Program-made: the position numbers and the translations under genes | Source: JAFDZW01 sp035632315 | GTDB lineage: Bacteria > Bacteroidota > Ignavibacteria > Palsa-1295 | Direction: 5' to 3' | DNA: 64,000 bases | Assembly: GCA_035632315.1 (NCBI GenBank) | Contig: DASQGZ010000022.1 | Location: 1 to 64,000 of the forward strand | The notes under the pieces: generated by a model | Told to the model about the DNA's origin: nothing | What the model saw: only the letters and a program-made list of their open reading frames with translations | Database searches by the model: none | In this document: positions 1-8,266 of the stretch, piece after piece | How positions within the stretch are numbered: the stretch's first letter is position 1 | How the letters are laid out: each line of letters begins with the position of its first letter

Positions 1-2
1 TT

Positions 3-965
3 TTAGTCGATAAGAAAACACGCCTGCTCGTGCAAGGCATTACGGGTGGCGAAGGAACATTTCATGCGCAGCAAATGATCGAGTACGGCACGAAGGTTGT
101 CGGCGGTGTCACGCCCGGAAAAGGCGGCACGACGCACATCGGCGTTCCGGTCTTTAATAGTGTTGCCGAAGCAGTCGCCGCAACAAAAGCAAATGCGACC
201 TGCATTTTCGTCCCGCCCGCATTTGCTGCCGATGCGATCTTGGAAGCCGAAGCCGCGGGCATTGCGCTCGTCGTCTGCATCACCGAAGGCATTCCGATCC
301 GCGATATGGTGAGTGTCTATGAAGTGATCCGCAATTCGAAAACTGTGCTCGTCGGCCCGAATTGCCCGGGCGTTATCTCGCCAGGCAAAGCGAAGATCGG
401 CATTATGCCCGGCTTCATTCATAAGCCCGGTCGTATCGGTATCATCTCGCGTTCCGGCACGCTGACGTATGAAGCAGTCAAGCAGATCGTCGATGCGGGA
501 ATGGGGCAGTCAACCGCAATTGGCATCGGCGGCGATCCGATCATCGGCACGAGATTCATCGATGCGATAAAATTATTTCAGGACGATCCGGATACCGACG
601 CCGTCATTATGATCGGCGAGATCGGCGGAACGGCAGAAGAAGAAGCCGCGCGTTATATCAAGAAGCACGTGACGAAGCCTGTTGTTGGCTTCATCGCAGG
701 CCGCACAGCACCTCCGGGACGCAGAATGGGGCACGCCGGCGCGATCATCAGTGGCGGCAAAGGCACTGCCGATGAAAAAATGAAAACAATGCGTGCGTGC
801 GCTATCACCGTTGTGGAAAGCCCCGCACTGCTCGGCGAGACGGTTGCAAAAGTGCTTGCAAAAAAGAGAGCGGCTTCGTCAAAGAAGAAAGTTGTTGCTA
901 AAAAGAAAGTTGTCGCAAAGAAGAAGGCTCCTGCCAAAAAGAAAGCTGCAAAGAAGAGACGGTAG
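3..965 (+). CDS. sucD: Succinyl-CoA ligase (ADP-forming) subunit alpha, 5' partial, with lysine-rich tail
   Basis: SucD forms the CoA-binding and phosphohistidine half of succinyl-CoA synthetase, the substrate-level phosphorylation step of the TCA cycle in the cytoplasm. The frame is open to the window edge: codons before the GTG at 30 read LVDKKTRLLV, the usual SucD N-terminus, so the gene starts outside the window. QGITGGEG, the CoA-domain glycine motif, and RMGHAGAIISGG, which carries the active-site histidine, are present. After the normal end of the family (about VAKVLA) there is an extra tail of 34 residues (861-962) with 16 Lys and 3 Arg in AKKK steps. No sucC is visible; it would have to lie upstream. 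The AT-rich 98-base gap to ndk shows no clear terminator. Function is certain; the role of the tail is unknown. Confidence 0.96.
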   Translation, partial: LVDKKTRLLVQGITGGEGTFHAQQMIEYGTKVVGGVTPGKGGTTHIGVPVFNSVAEAVAATKANATCIFVPPAFAADAILEAEAAGIALVVCITEGIPIRDMVSVYEVIRNSKTVLVGPNCPGVISPGKAKIGIMPGFIHKPGRIGIISRSGTLTYEAVKQIVDAGMGQSTAIGIGGDPIIGTRFIDAIKLFQDDPDTDAVIMIGEIGGTAEEEAARYIKKHVTKPVVGFIAGRTAPPGRRMGHAGAIISGGKGTADEKMKTMRACAITVVESPALLGETVAKVLAKKRAASSKKKVVAKKKVVAKKKAPAKKKAAKKRR

Positions 966-1063
966 GGCTATAGAGATATAGGCGTTAATGGTTCAGGCGT
1001 ATAGAATGTACAATTGGACATTGATATTTTTAATTGTTTTTTACAAATATTATCTAATTACTT

Positions 1064-1495
1064 ATGGCGATCGAACGTACACTCTGCATTATCAAGCCCG
1101 ATGGCGTCAAGTCCGGCAACATCGGAAATATCATTGCGCATATTCAAAAAGAAGGATTCAAGATTTTGGCGATGAAGATGACTCGTATGAGCGGTCGCTC
1201 AGCGGGGAAGTTCTATGAAGTCCACAAAGAGCGTCCGTTCTATGGCGGGCTTGTCGAATTTATGTCGAGCGGCGCATGTGTGCCGATCGCCCTTGAAAAA
1301 GAAAATGCGATCAGTGAGTGGCGCCGCGTCATCGGCGCGACCGATCCCGCCGAAGCGGCTGCCGGTACGATCCGCAAACTCTATGCGACAAGCAAAGGCG
1401 AAAATGCCGTGCATGGCTCCGACTCGGTCGAGAATGGTCTGCGTGAGATCGCGTTCTTTTTTACCGAAGGCGAGTTAGCCGATCTCGGTCTTTAA
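1064..1495 (+). CDS. ndk: Nucleoside diphosphate kinase
   Basis: Transfers the gamma-phosphate from NTPs to NDPs through a phosphohistidine intermediate, balancing nucleotide pools. The protein is 143 residues, the usual length. It opens with ERTLCIIKPDG, and the active-site histidine is residue 117 in ENAVHGSDS. There is no Shine-Dalgarno before the ATG, which is preceded by an AT-rich stretch. The gene lies downstream of sucD on the same strand. Succinyl-CoA synthetase and Ndk both handle nucleoside phosphates, so co-expression is plausible but not shown. A strong hairpin follows the stop codon. Confidence 0.97.
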   Translation: MAIERTLCIIKPDGVKSGNIGNIIAHIQKEGFKILAMKMTRMSGRSAGKFYEVHKERPFYGGLVEFMSSGACVPIALEKENAISEWRRVIGATDPAEAAAGTIRKLYATSKGENAVHGSDSVENGLREIAFFFTEGELADLGL

Positions 1496-1501
1496 AATAA
1501 A

Positions 1502-1524
1502 AAGGGCACGCACGGCGTGCCCTT
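1502..1524. terminator. Bidirectional intrinsic terminator between convergent genes
   Basis: A perfect 10-bp stem, AAGGGCACGC with GCGTGCCCTT, encloses the loop ACG. A-rich sequence lies on the left and a T-rich run (about 1530-1536) on the right, so it can stop transcription from ndk and from the minus-strand gene ending at 1541. Confidence 0.85.
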
Positions 1525-1540
1525 ACGATCTTTTCTTAAA

Positions 1541-3574
1541 TTACTTTGCGACGACAAGCGTAACAGCCTTCACTCCGTCGGCAAGTTCGAGTCGCAGATA
1601 ATATACTCCGTTCGGAAGGTTTGCAACATCGAGCGCGAGTTCGTTCTCTCCCTGATCATATATTTTTTGTTCGAAAGTTTTCAGCGCTGTTCCTCTTGAA
1701 TCATAGAGTGCTGCACGAACTTCTTCGGCTTGCACCAGCGAAAAACGCAGTGTCGTGCTCGTTGCCGACGGATTCGGGACAAGCATGATACGCTCGACGG
1801 AATTACTTTCGCGAACACCGCTCTTTGCAACGACTCCGACAATATGGATCACCAGACGCGCTGTTGAAGCATCAGAATTTGACGTGACAACGATCGAATC
1901 GTTATACGTTCCGGAAATAACCGGATTGAACGTCACCGTATCGTTGAGCGATGCACCTTTGGCAAGGCTGAACGAACTTGTCACGCTCGAACTCGTCAGA
2001 TGGAACGGTACCGCTGGGTAGGTCATCTGAAAGTTAAGCGTCTTTGCCGAGTCGGACGTGTTCGTAACGGTAAATGTTTTCATCAACATCGTAGATCCGG
2101 CTGTGACTGTTCCGAAGTCGATCGTCGTTGGTGCGATCGTGATCTTCGGCAATGTATCGATGCGTCCGGAACCGGTGAGAATAATTTTTACAGCGGCATT
2201 CGTCGAGTCGTTCGAGTTCAGAGTGATCGTATCAGTAAGTGGCGCCGTAGTCGTCGGCGTGAACGTCACATTCACCGTTGCCGTCTTTCCCGAATCAAGC
2301 AAGAAGGTATTGCTCGGTGTGACGACAAACTGCGGCAGCTTTGGCGTGCTGATCGTGCCGCTGAGCGTATTCTGTTTGCCGTCGGTCGTGTTGGTGATCG
2401 TGAACGAGTGAGTGATAGGTATGCCGATGGGACTCGACGCGAAGTTCATTCGATAGCCTCCGAAATTACCGATGCCGCCGATGCCGATCCGAGGCAGCGT
2501 ATCGGGTGCGACCACCTGACCGAAGAGCACTTCGCGGATGCGCTGGTGCGATGGGTCGGAATTTGTCGTGATGATCATTGAGTCAAGCACATTGGATGCA
2601 ACCTTCAGCGGTGTGAATGCAACAACGACCGTTTGCGTATCGCCTTTTGCAAGCGAGAACGCTCCGCCGCCGGAGACGATGCTATAATACGCGCCTGTTC
2701 CGGCATGAGGGATCGTCGCTGTTCCGGTAAGCGTCAGCGGTATATTCGTCGAATTGATGATATACACGTTCATCATCTTCGTTTTAAATAGCAATACGCT
2801 GCCAAAGTTTGCGAACTGCGGCGAGATCGTCACTTGTGCGATCGTATCCGGTCCATGGACGATCGCCGAAAGTGTCACGCTTGCTTGTGCAAGGCTCGGG
2901 TTCGCGTTGCTCGTGATCGCGATCGTATCGAGAAACGTGCCGCCGAACGCCGGCGCTGTGAATTTCACTGCCACTGTCACCGAATCCCCCGGATGAAGCG
3001 AGAACGCACCGCCGCCGGAAGTGATCGAATAATTACTTGACGATGGCGAGCCGATCGAACCCGTGAGAATTTTTGATGCGTCAGATGAAGTATTTTTTAC
3101 CGAGAATGTTTTTGTGCTCACTTGGCCGATAGTATCCGGTCCGAACGCGAGCGACATTGCCGATACAGTTATCTTCGGAAATGTATCGGCGGCAACACCC
3201 GTGCCGATCATCCTGATGCGAACGGGGCTTTTGTAAAATGACGTATCGCCGTTGTGCGTCAGATAGACGGTATCGTGAAACGTCGTGACGCCGTCGGGTT
3301 TGAACCGGAAGAACAACGTATCGGTCGTTCCGCTTTTGACGGTGAACGACGCCGGCCCGAGCAGTCGAAACTCCGGAGTTTTCGGCAGCGTGAACGTACA
3401 GTTCACATCTTTGCCCCAACTGGAGCTGACCTGGATCGTCATTCCGCGATCGACCGAGTCGCCGACGGTGGTATTGGTGAATGAAACGGTCGTCGGAGCG
3501 ATGTATAATTTAAGCTGCGCCCGCGCGCTGGCCGCACAAAAAAGAATTGCGAAAAGAGTGAGTAATTTTTTCAT
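1541..3574 (-). CDS. Secreted Ig-like (choice-of-anchor D / ASH-type) repeat protein with T9SS sorting domain
   Basis: A 677-residue surface or secreted protein. I start it at MKKLLTLFAI (3574), where a typical signal peptide ends near ARAQ; the longer frame to 3742 adds residues that do not look like an N-terminus and runs into an intergenic repeat. The body has about five modules of about 100 residues, with motifs such as FGTVTAGSTMLMKTFTV and FGPDTIGQVSTKTFSV followed by an SNxxP or TSNSD turn. These are hallmarks of HYDIN/ASH-like choice-of-anchor D domains. The last 80 or so residues, from MLVPNPSATS to ALDVANLPNGVYYLRL, form a T9SS type A sorting domain. The likely role is adhesion or surface scaffolding; no enzyme motif is seen. 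It converges on ndk. Confidence 0.85.
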   Translation of the reverse strand: MKKLLTLFAILFCAASARAQLKLYIAPTTVSFTNTTVGDSVDRGMTIQVSSSWGKDVNCTFTLPKTPEFRLLGPASFTVKSGTTDTLFFRFKPDGVTTFHDTVYLTHNGDTSFYKSPVRIRMIGTGVAADTFPKITVSAMSLAFGPDTIGQVSTKTFSVKNTSSDASKILTGSIGSPSSSNYSITSGGGAFSLHPGDSVTVAVKFTAPAFGGTFLDTIAITSNANPSLAQASVTLSAIVHGPDTIAQVTISPQFANFGSVLLFKTKMMNVYIINSTNIPLTLTGTATIPHAGTGAYYSIVSGGGAFSLAKGDTQTVVVAFTPLKVASNVLDSMIITTNSDPSHQRIREVLFGQVVAPDTLPRIGIGGIGNFGGYRMNFASSPIGIPITHSFTITNTTDGKQNTLSGTISTPKLPQFVVTPSNTFLLDSGKTATVNVTFTPTTTAPLTDTITLNSNDSTNAAVKIILTGSGRIDTLPKITIAPTTIDFGTVTAGSTMLMKTFTVTNTSDSAKTLNFQMTYPAVPFHLTSSSVTSSFSLAKGASLNDTVTFNPVISGTYNDSIVVTSNSDASTARLVIHIVGVVAKSGVRESNSVERIMLVPNPSATSTTLRFSLVQAEEVRAALYDSRGTALKTFEQKIYDQGENELALDVANLPNGVYYLRLELADGVKAVTLVVAK

Positions 3575-3691
3575 ACTGGATAGGATAAACACAACACAGT
3601 GATACAGAAGAAACGTCTGCGTTTCGATCGGGGTGATGAACGAGAATGAACAACCGCTGGGAATGGTATTCGGTTCGTTCGGTACCCACGC

Positions 3692-3833
3692 AAAATCGGA
3701 ACACGGAATTTGACGGAAGTAGGACGGAATTCTATGGAACATTCATAACTCATCAATGTCTTCTCTGTATCTGAACGGTTGCAGACGGTTCCAAAAATCT
3801 GTCTTCGTCCGTCGAATTCCGTGTTGCGTTTTC
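3692..3833. repeat. Palindromic intergenic element, copy A (upstream of dnaN)
   Basis: About 140 bp with terminal arms that are imperfect inverted copies. The left arm contains CGGAACACGGAATTTGACGG then GGACGGAATTCTATGGAAC. The reverse complement of the right arm contains GCAACACGGAATTCGACGG then ACAGATTTTTGGAAC. The middle (about 3741-3788) is not palindromic. A second copy with the same arms lies just after recF at 6234-6372. No open reading frame or transposase is inside, so it resembles a MITE or REP/BIME-type element. Confidence 0.75.
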
Positions 3834-3886
3834 TCGCGCATTAAAACCGGACTTTTGATTCTGATTCAACGGCTCCAAAAAATTTG

Positions 3887-3895
3887 TAAATTTGC
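3887..3895 (+). promoter_or_regulatory. dnaN promoter -7 element (Bacteroidota type)
   Basis: TAAATTTGC matches the Bacteroidota -7 consensus TAnnTTTG. It lies 36 bases before the chosen dnaN ATG at 3931, which argues against the longer in-frame start at 3892 because that would lie inside the promoter. A convincing -33 TTTG at the right spacing is not obvious. Confidence 0.55.
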
Positions 3896-3930
3896 AGTTC
3901 AAACTTCTTGAAGTAACCGAACAAGCCCCA

Positions 3931-5046
3931 ATGAAATTTTCAGCCAGCATCGCCGACCTCAAAACAATTCTGCCGATCGTCTCGGCAGCCGTGCCAAGCC
4001 GTTCGACGCTCCAGCAGTTGGAGAACATTCAGCTCGAACTCAAATCGAAACGCCTGACGATGATGGCGACGGATCTCGAAGTGAGCGTCCGTTCGTCGAT
4101 TGAAGTCGCGGCGAAGACCGACGGTGTTATCGCCGCGAACGCCAAACGCCTCGGCGATTTCATCAAGTCGCTCCCCGATGGCGATCTTAACGCAACACTC
4201 GACAAAACAACGCGCCGCTTGCAGCTGCAAAGCGCGCAGGGAAATTATACGATGGCGACGTTCGCCGAGAGCGATCTGCCGGATATGATGAAAGAGTTCA
4301 AACCCGAAGGCACGATCACGGCAAACGGCGGCGATCTGAAAAAAATGATCTCTACGGCAGTGTTTGCCGCCAGCTCGAACGAGTTTCGCGCCGCGATGAT
4401 GGGGTTGCTCTTTCAATTTTCACCCGACGGCACGACGTGTGTTGCGACCGACGGCCATCGTTTGGTAAAGATCACCAATCCCGAACTCAAGAGCGACACC
4501 GAGCGCGACGTCATCATTCCTGCAAAAGCCGTTAATCTTGTCGCTAAATCGTTTAGCGACAGCGATACCGTGACGATCAGTTTCAGCCCGACACAGATCG
4601 AGTTCAAGAACGATTCGACGTCGATCCTCTCACGGCTGATCGACGAACAATATCCGAACTACGAAGCGGTCATTCCGCGCGAGAACGAAAAGACGATGAC
4701 GATCTCACGGTCGTCACTTGCGTCGTCAAATAAACGTGTCCTTATTTTTGCGAGCCCGGATACGAGCCAAGTGCGGCTCGAACTTCGCCCGAACAAACTC
4801 ACGATCCTTGCCGACGATGCCGACGAAGGCGCCAACGGTGAAGAATTCGTCCCGTGTGATTATTCCGGCGACGAATTGCTCATCGGCTTCAACGGAAAAT
4901 TCATCGACGAAGCGCTCAGCCATATTGATACCGACGAGATCACGATGAAGTTCTCTACTCCGACCCGCGCTGCCATTATCGAACCCAGAGATAGCGGTAA
5001 TTTCGAGACCCTGATGCTCGTGATGCCGGTGCGCCTATCCGCATAG
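3931..5046 (+). CDS. dnaN: DNA polymerase III beta sliding clamp
   Basis: The ring-shaped processivity clamp for replicative and repair polymerases. The protein is 371 residues from MKFSASIADL, matching family length and the usual first beta strand. The open frame extends upstream to 3892, but that region overlaps a promoter-like sequence and no typical clamp has it. Internal family features include NAKRLGDFIKSLPDG, CVATDGHRLV and RLIDEQYPNYEAVIPR, and the C-terminal end LMLVMPVRL corresponds to the conserved MPMRL ending of bacterial clamps. recF follows after 9 bases, so the two are probably one transcript. dnaA is not adjacent, unlike the classical dnaA-dnaN-recF order. Confidence 0.97.
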   Translation: MKFSASIADLKTILPIVSAAVPSRSTLQQLENIQLELKSKRLTMMATDLEVSVRSSIEVAAKTDGVIAANAKRLGDFIKSLPDGDLNATLDKTTRRLQLQSAQGNYTMATFAESDLPDMMKEFKPEGTITANGGDLKKMISTAVFAASSNEFRAAMMGLLFQFSPDGTTCVATDGHRLVKITNPELKSDTERDVIIPAKAVNLVAKSFSDSDTVTISFSPTQIEFKNDSTSILSRLIDEQYPNYEAVIPRENEKTMTISRSSLASSNKRVLIFASPDTSQVRLELRPNKLTILADDADEGANGEEFVPCDYSGDELLIGFNGKFIDEALSHIDTDEITMKFSTPTRAAIIEPRDSGNFETLMLVMPVRLSA

Positions 5047-5055
5047 GCGGGGCGA

Positions 5056-6234
5056 ATGCGCTGCACTTCAGTAGAGATACGTTCTTTCAGAAACCACTCG
5101 CGTTCTCAGCTCAGAGAGCTCGGCTCGCGTTTCAATGTCATCAGCGGAAGCAATGGAGCAGGAAAGACATCGATCATCGAAGCGCTCTCGGTCGCTGCGC
5201 TGACGAAAAGCTTTACAGATGCGCCCGATGCAGTTCTCGTCCAGACCGGCGCCAATACATATTCGATCGATGCTCGTTTTTTGTCGGATAATAATGTGCC
5301 GTTGAATGTAAGTGTCGAATATGCTTTGGGTCCGCCGGCAAAAAAAAATATTACCGTTAATAATGACAAGCTTCGCCGCTCGTCTGATCTTGTCGGCCGC
5401 ATTCCTATCGTTGCGCTAACGCCGGATGATAAAATTATTACATCGGGTTCGCCGGATGAGCGCCGCCGGTTCCTTTCGATCGTGCTCTCGCAGGCATCGC
5501 GGCTATATCTCGAAGACGAACTCGAACTTCGTAAAGCATTGAAGCATCGGAATTCGCTGCTGCTCGATATGAAACAGCGCGGAGCGTCGCTTGTATCGGC
5601 AAGAGCTTCCCTTGCGCCATGGACCGAAGTCGTGATCGAGCGCTCGGCGCGAATTATGGCTCGCCGCGCCGCATTCGTCGAAGAATTCCGCCCCTTCCTC
5701 GAAGCGCGTTACGCCGAACTTTCCGGCGGTAACGAACATCCGTCGCTCTGGTATTGTCCGATTGGGCAAGAAGAACCATACGTACCGAACGCATTTCGTG
5801 AAATGCTCGAACGTGCATTCGAGCGCCGTGAAGCAGAAGAACTTCGCCGCGGCACAACGCTTGTCGGATCGCATCGCGACGAGTTAATGATATTAATAGA
5901 TGACAAACGCGAAGCTCGCCGATTCGCTTCGCAAGGACAGCATAAAACACTGCTCGTGTCGATGAAACTTGCCGAGTATCATTATCTGCGCGATGCAACC
6001 GGCGAAACACCGATCCTCTTGCTCGACGATGTGTTCAGCGAACTCGACGCAAACCGCGCCGCACGGCTGCTCGAATTACTTTCTTCGAGCGAATACGGGC
6101 AAACGTTTATCACTTCGACGACCAGAGAATCGTTTGCAGGATTGTTTGCCGAAGCACGTGCAGATGATGCTATGTTTATTATTGAAAATGGAACAGCAGA
6201 ATCATTCGGTGGCGGGCAGGCAAAGGGAAAATAA
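5056..6234 (+). CDS. recF: DNA replication and repair protein RecF
   Basis: SMC-like ATPase that loads RecA on gapped DNA with RecO and RecR. It is 392 residues, slightly longer than the typical 360. The N-terminal motif SVEIRSFRNH is the RecF signature, Walker A GSNGAGKTS covers residues 31-39, the ABC signature region is SPDERRRFLS, and Walker B is LLLDDVFSELD. The GSHRDEL motif, conserved in RecF, is also present. It is preceded by dnaN with a 9-base gap. Its TAA stop is the first few bases of palindromic element copy B. Confidence 0.96.
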   Translation: MRCTSVEIRSFRNHSRSQLRELGSRFNVISGSNGAGKTSIIEALSVAALTKSFTDAPDAVLVQTGANTYSIDARFLSDNNVPLNVSVEYALGPPAKKNITVNNDKLRRSSDLVGRIPIVALTPDDKIITSGSPDERRRFLSIVLSQASRLYLEDELELRKALKHRNSLLLDMKQRGASLVSARASLAPWTEVVIERSARIMARRAAFVEEFRPFLEARYAELSGGNEHPSLWYCPIGQEEPYVPNAFREMLERAFERREAEELRRGTTLVGSHRDELMILIDDKREARRFASQGQHKTLLVSMKLAEYHYLRDATGETPILLLDDVFSELDANRAARLLELLSSSEYGQTFITSTTRESFAGLFAEARADDAMFIIENGTAESFGGGQAKGK

Positions 6235-6372
6235 AAACGGAACGCGGAATTTGACGCACGCCAACGGAATGCTATGGAACATCTGTTCATCTTTGGGGAT
6301 AGGTTCTTAGAAGTTATTTGACTGTTCCACAAAAAATCCGTCTTATTCCGTCAAATTCCGTGTAGCGTTTTC
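6234..6372. repeat. Palindromic intergenic element, copy B (abutting recF stop)
   Basis: About 139 bp related to the copy upstream of dnaN. The left arm reads CGGAACGCGGAATTTGACG then AACGGAATGCTATGGAAC. The right arm reads TCCGTCTTATTCCGTC then AAATTCCGTGTAGCGTTTTC and is the inverted counterpart of the left. The arms are better conserved between the copies than the middle (about 6280-6322). The element begins within or directly after the recF stop codon. Confidence 0.75.
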
Positions 6373-6416
6373 AATTCAAAACTTAACATTCAGCACTCCC
6401 CGCACACCAAGCGTTG

Positions 6417-6424
6417 TATTTTTG
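6417..6424 (+). promoter_or_regulatory. Promoter -7 element for DUF721 gene, near-leaderless
   Basis: TATTTTTG fits TAnnTTTG. Its 3' end is only 8 bases before the ATG at 6433, so transcription starting at the usual distance would give a leader of a few bases or none. Confidence 0.45.
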
Positions 6425-6432
6425 TAAATAAA

Positions 6433-6717
6433 ATGAAATTCCCAAAGACGATATCATCTGTTCTTGAGCGTACGCTACATGTGTACGGCTTGAAGGAGAA
6501 TGCCGAGCGTTACGAGGCGCTGACGCATTGGGCAGAGATCGTCGGCGATCAGGTCGCGGCAGTTGCCGTACCGGAGCGCATCAAGGGTACGGCGCTCATC
6601 GTTCGCGTTGAGTCTTCGGTCTGGAAATACGAACTGACGATGCGCACCCGCGAGATATTGCAAAAAATTCATAGCTTTACAGAGTCCGACGAGATAACCG
6701 AGATTATTTGGCGCTGA
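6433..6717 (+). CDS. DUF721 / DciA-like protein
   Basis: A 94-residue protein of the DUF721 family, whose better studied members (DciA) help load the replicative helicase. Family features are a helical N-terminal part (ISSVLERTLHVYGL), the conserved ALTHWAEIVGDQVAAVAVPE segment with the W-xx-IVG motif, and a beta-rich end (GTALIVRVESSVWKYEL). The position right after dnaN-recF matches the common recF-DUF721 order. The start is supported by the promoter element just upstream. The family is clear; a helicase-loading role here is inferred. Confidence 0.85.
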   Translation: MKFPKTISSVLERTLHVYGLKENAERYEALTHWAEIVGDQVAAVAVPERIKGTALIVRVESSVWKYELTMRTREILQKIHSFTESDEITEIIWR

Positions 6718-6735
6718 GCACCCTCCGTTTTTCGT

Positions 6736-6770
6736 TTTGAAAATTCCACAAAAATAATGTCGTAATTTTG
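6736..6770 (+). promoter_or_regulatory. Bacteroidota-type promoter for the 6808 gene
   Basis: A TTTG at 6736-6739, then 23 bases, then TAATTTTG at 6763-6770, fits the -33 TTTG / -7 TAnnTTTG arrangement. The predicted start of transcription near 6776 gives a leader of about 30 bases to the TTG at 6808. Confidence 0.5.
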
Positions 6771-6807
6771 AAATATAAGTAGTTTTTCTCACGTTTCACG
6801 GGATACA

Positions 6808-8226
6808 TTGTCACAAAAAATATTTCAGCTGGTTGATAGTCTTTCGGCTGATGAATTAAAAAAGATCAAGGCGATCCGGGCAACCGGCAAACAAGGGTTG
6901 GTGCTGGGCTTTGTTCTTGAGCATTATCGCTCGGATCCGGGGAAAGCGTCGGAAGAAAATTTTCTTCCGAGCGTCAGCCGCGAACATTTCTATGAGATAT
7001 GCTCGGTCATGCTCGAGCGCTGTTATGCTGCACTCGTGCCGGAAGGCGGCATTTCGCTTATTGATTTTCTCGGCGCCAAACAACTGCCGGTACTTGTTCG
7101 CGAAGAAGTTCGCCGCCAAGAAAATTCCTATATCTCGACGCTCACACCGCGCGAGCGCGCCGACCATTATTATGGCGCTTGGATGGTTGCCAGCCGCTTC
7201 GACTCGCATCTGGTTGACGAACCGCTGCTCGATCATTGCGCCAAGGAATTTATCGCGGCATCGACCGATCATAAATGTGCGAAGCTGCTCATGAATATTA
7301 TGACGGTTCCCTTTCAGATGCGCATCAAAGCAGACGACGTGGTCGATCGGTCGCTCGTCACGCGCGGAATGTTCGAGAAGCTGCTGCATTTGGAGACAGA
7401 AGTCGGCCGCTACGGCGACGACCGCTGCCGATTTCACCTGGCGCTGGCGTGGGCAACGTTCAAACAATACGAAACGACCGGCCTCGATATGGTCGAGCTT
7501 CGGCTAGCACAGGCATCCGAATATATCGGTTCACTCAATGAGACCGTGCACCGGTCGGAACGCGATCTGATGCGCCTTCGGATCGCCGTCGTATTTGCCG
7601 AACGAAAAGAATATGCAAAAGCATATTCGGAGTTTCTAAAAGTCTATGAAAAACATTCTGCCGATAGCCCCGTCGGACGATTGACATATTACCGGATCCG
7701 AATGGCGGAGTGTGCACTGATGATCGGGAAGTACGACGATGTGAATATCATACTCGACCGATACGCAAATTATTTATACCATATTCAGCCGACCCACGAT
7801 GCCGTACAAGCCGCGATCGTCCGCGGCCTGAGCGCAATCTTTTCAGGCGATCTCGACCGGGCGCTGCATCAAAGCGAACTCGCTCACGTGCAAAACGGAG
7901 GCCGCAACTATACGTTCGAGCTCGATCTGCACTGCCGCTATCTTGAATGCGCAACGCATTTGCTTCGAGGCGAATACGACCTCGTGCGCGCAGTGATCGT
8001 CAGAAGCATTCAACTGCTGAGAACGAAAGATCTTCCACTAAAAAAATATGCCGGCGGCTACTATTATCTGGTGCTCGAAGCGTTCATGCAGCAGAAGCTG
8101 CAGCACAAACGCGTCAAAGATAAGCGCGCTCAGTATTATAAGCTCTTTGCGGAAACCCAGGGCGGACCATTCGGGAAATTGCTCGAATTCGTCCGCGAAA
8201 AAATGAAGGTTACATTTACTGACTAA
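6808..8226 (+). CDS. Conserved helical (TPR-like) protein of unknown family, paralogue of 55373-56797
   Basis: A 472-residue soluble protein with no signal peptide and no membrane segment. The second half is all-helical with TPR-like pairs (KEYAKAYSEFLKVYEKH, SGDLDRALHQSELAHVQNGG), so it is probably a protein-interaction scaffold. The start is TTG at 6808; no nearby ATG fits and the promoter lies 38 bases upstream. The N-terminal part shares a layout and the motif VPxGGIxLxxFL with the protein at 55373-56797, which has almost the same length. I cannot name a family. The downstream gap to the YeiH-like gene is 40 bases. Confidence 0.7.
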   Translation: MSQKIFQLVDSLSADELKKIKAIRATGKQGLVLGFVLEHYRSDPGKASEENFLPSVSREHFYEICSVMLERCYAALVPEGGISLIDFLGAKQLPVLVREEVRRQENSYISTLTPRERADHYYGAWMVASRFDSHLVDEPLLDHCAKEFIAASTDHKCAKLLMNIMTVPFQMRIKADDVVDRSLVTRGMFEKLLHLETEVGRYGDDRCRFHLALAWATFKQYETTGLDMVELRLAQASEYIGSLNETVHRSERDLMRLRIAVVFAERKEYAKAYSEFLKVYEKHSADSPVGRLTYYRIRMAECALMIGKYDDVNIILDRYANYLYHIQPTHDAVQAAIVRGLSAIFSGDLDRALHQSELAHVQNGGRNYTFELDLHCRYLECATHLLRGEYDLVRAVIVRSIQLLRTKDLPLKKYAGGYYYLVLEAFMQQKLQHKRVKDKRAQYYKLFAETQGGPFGKLLEFVREKMKVTFTD

Positions 8227-8266
8227 TCTGCGTTAGCCTTATCTCTATCAAAATAAGTACGTTCTG

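Larger units (their letters stand above)
3575..3930. other. Intergenic region between surface-protein gene and dnaN (356 bp)
   Basis: This gap between divergent genes holds palindromic element copy A (3692-3833) and the dnaN promoter-like site. No gene is supported, and no sequence close to the DnaA-box consensus TTATCCACA was noticed, so there is no direct evidence for oriC here. Confidence 0.6.

Noticed and set aside
653..937. Antisense frame over the SucD tail
   Set aside because: The Phe-rich translation is the mirror image of the lysine codons; no promoter or start.
3575..3930. Possible replication origin near dnaN-recF
   Set aside because: No DnaA boxes of the TTATCCACA type are visible, dnaA is absent, and the gap is filled by a repeat element. 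GC-skew over the whole chromosome would be needed.
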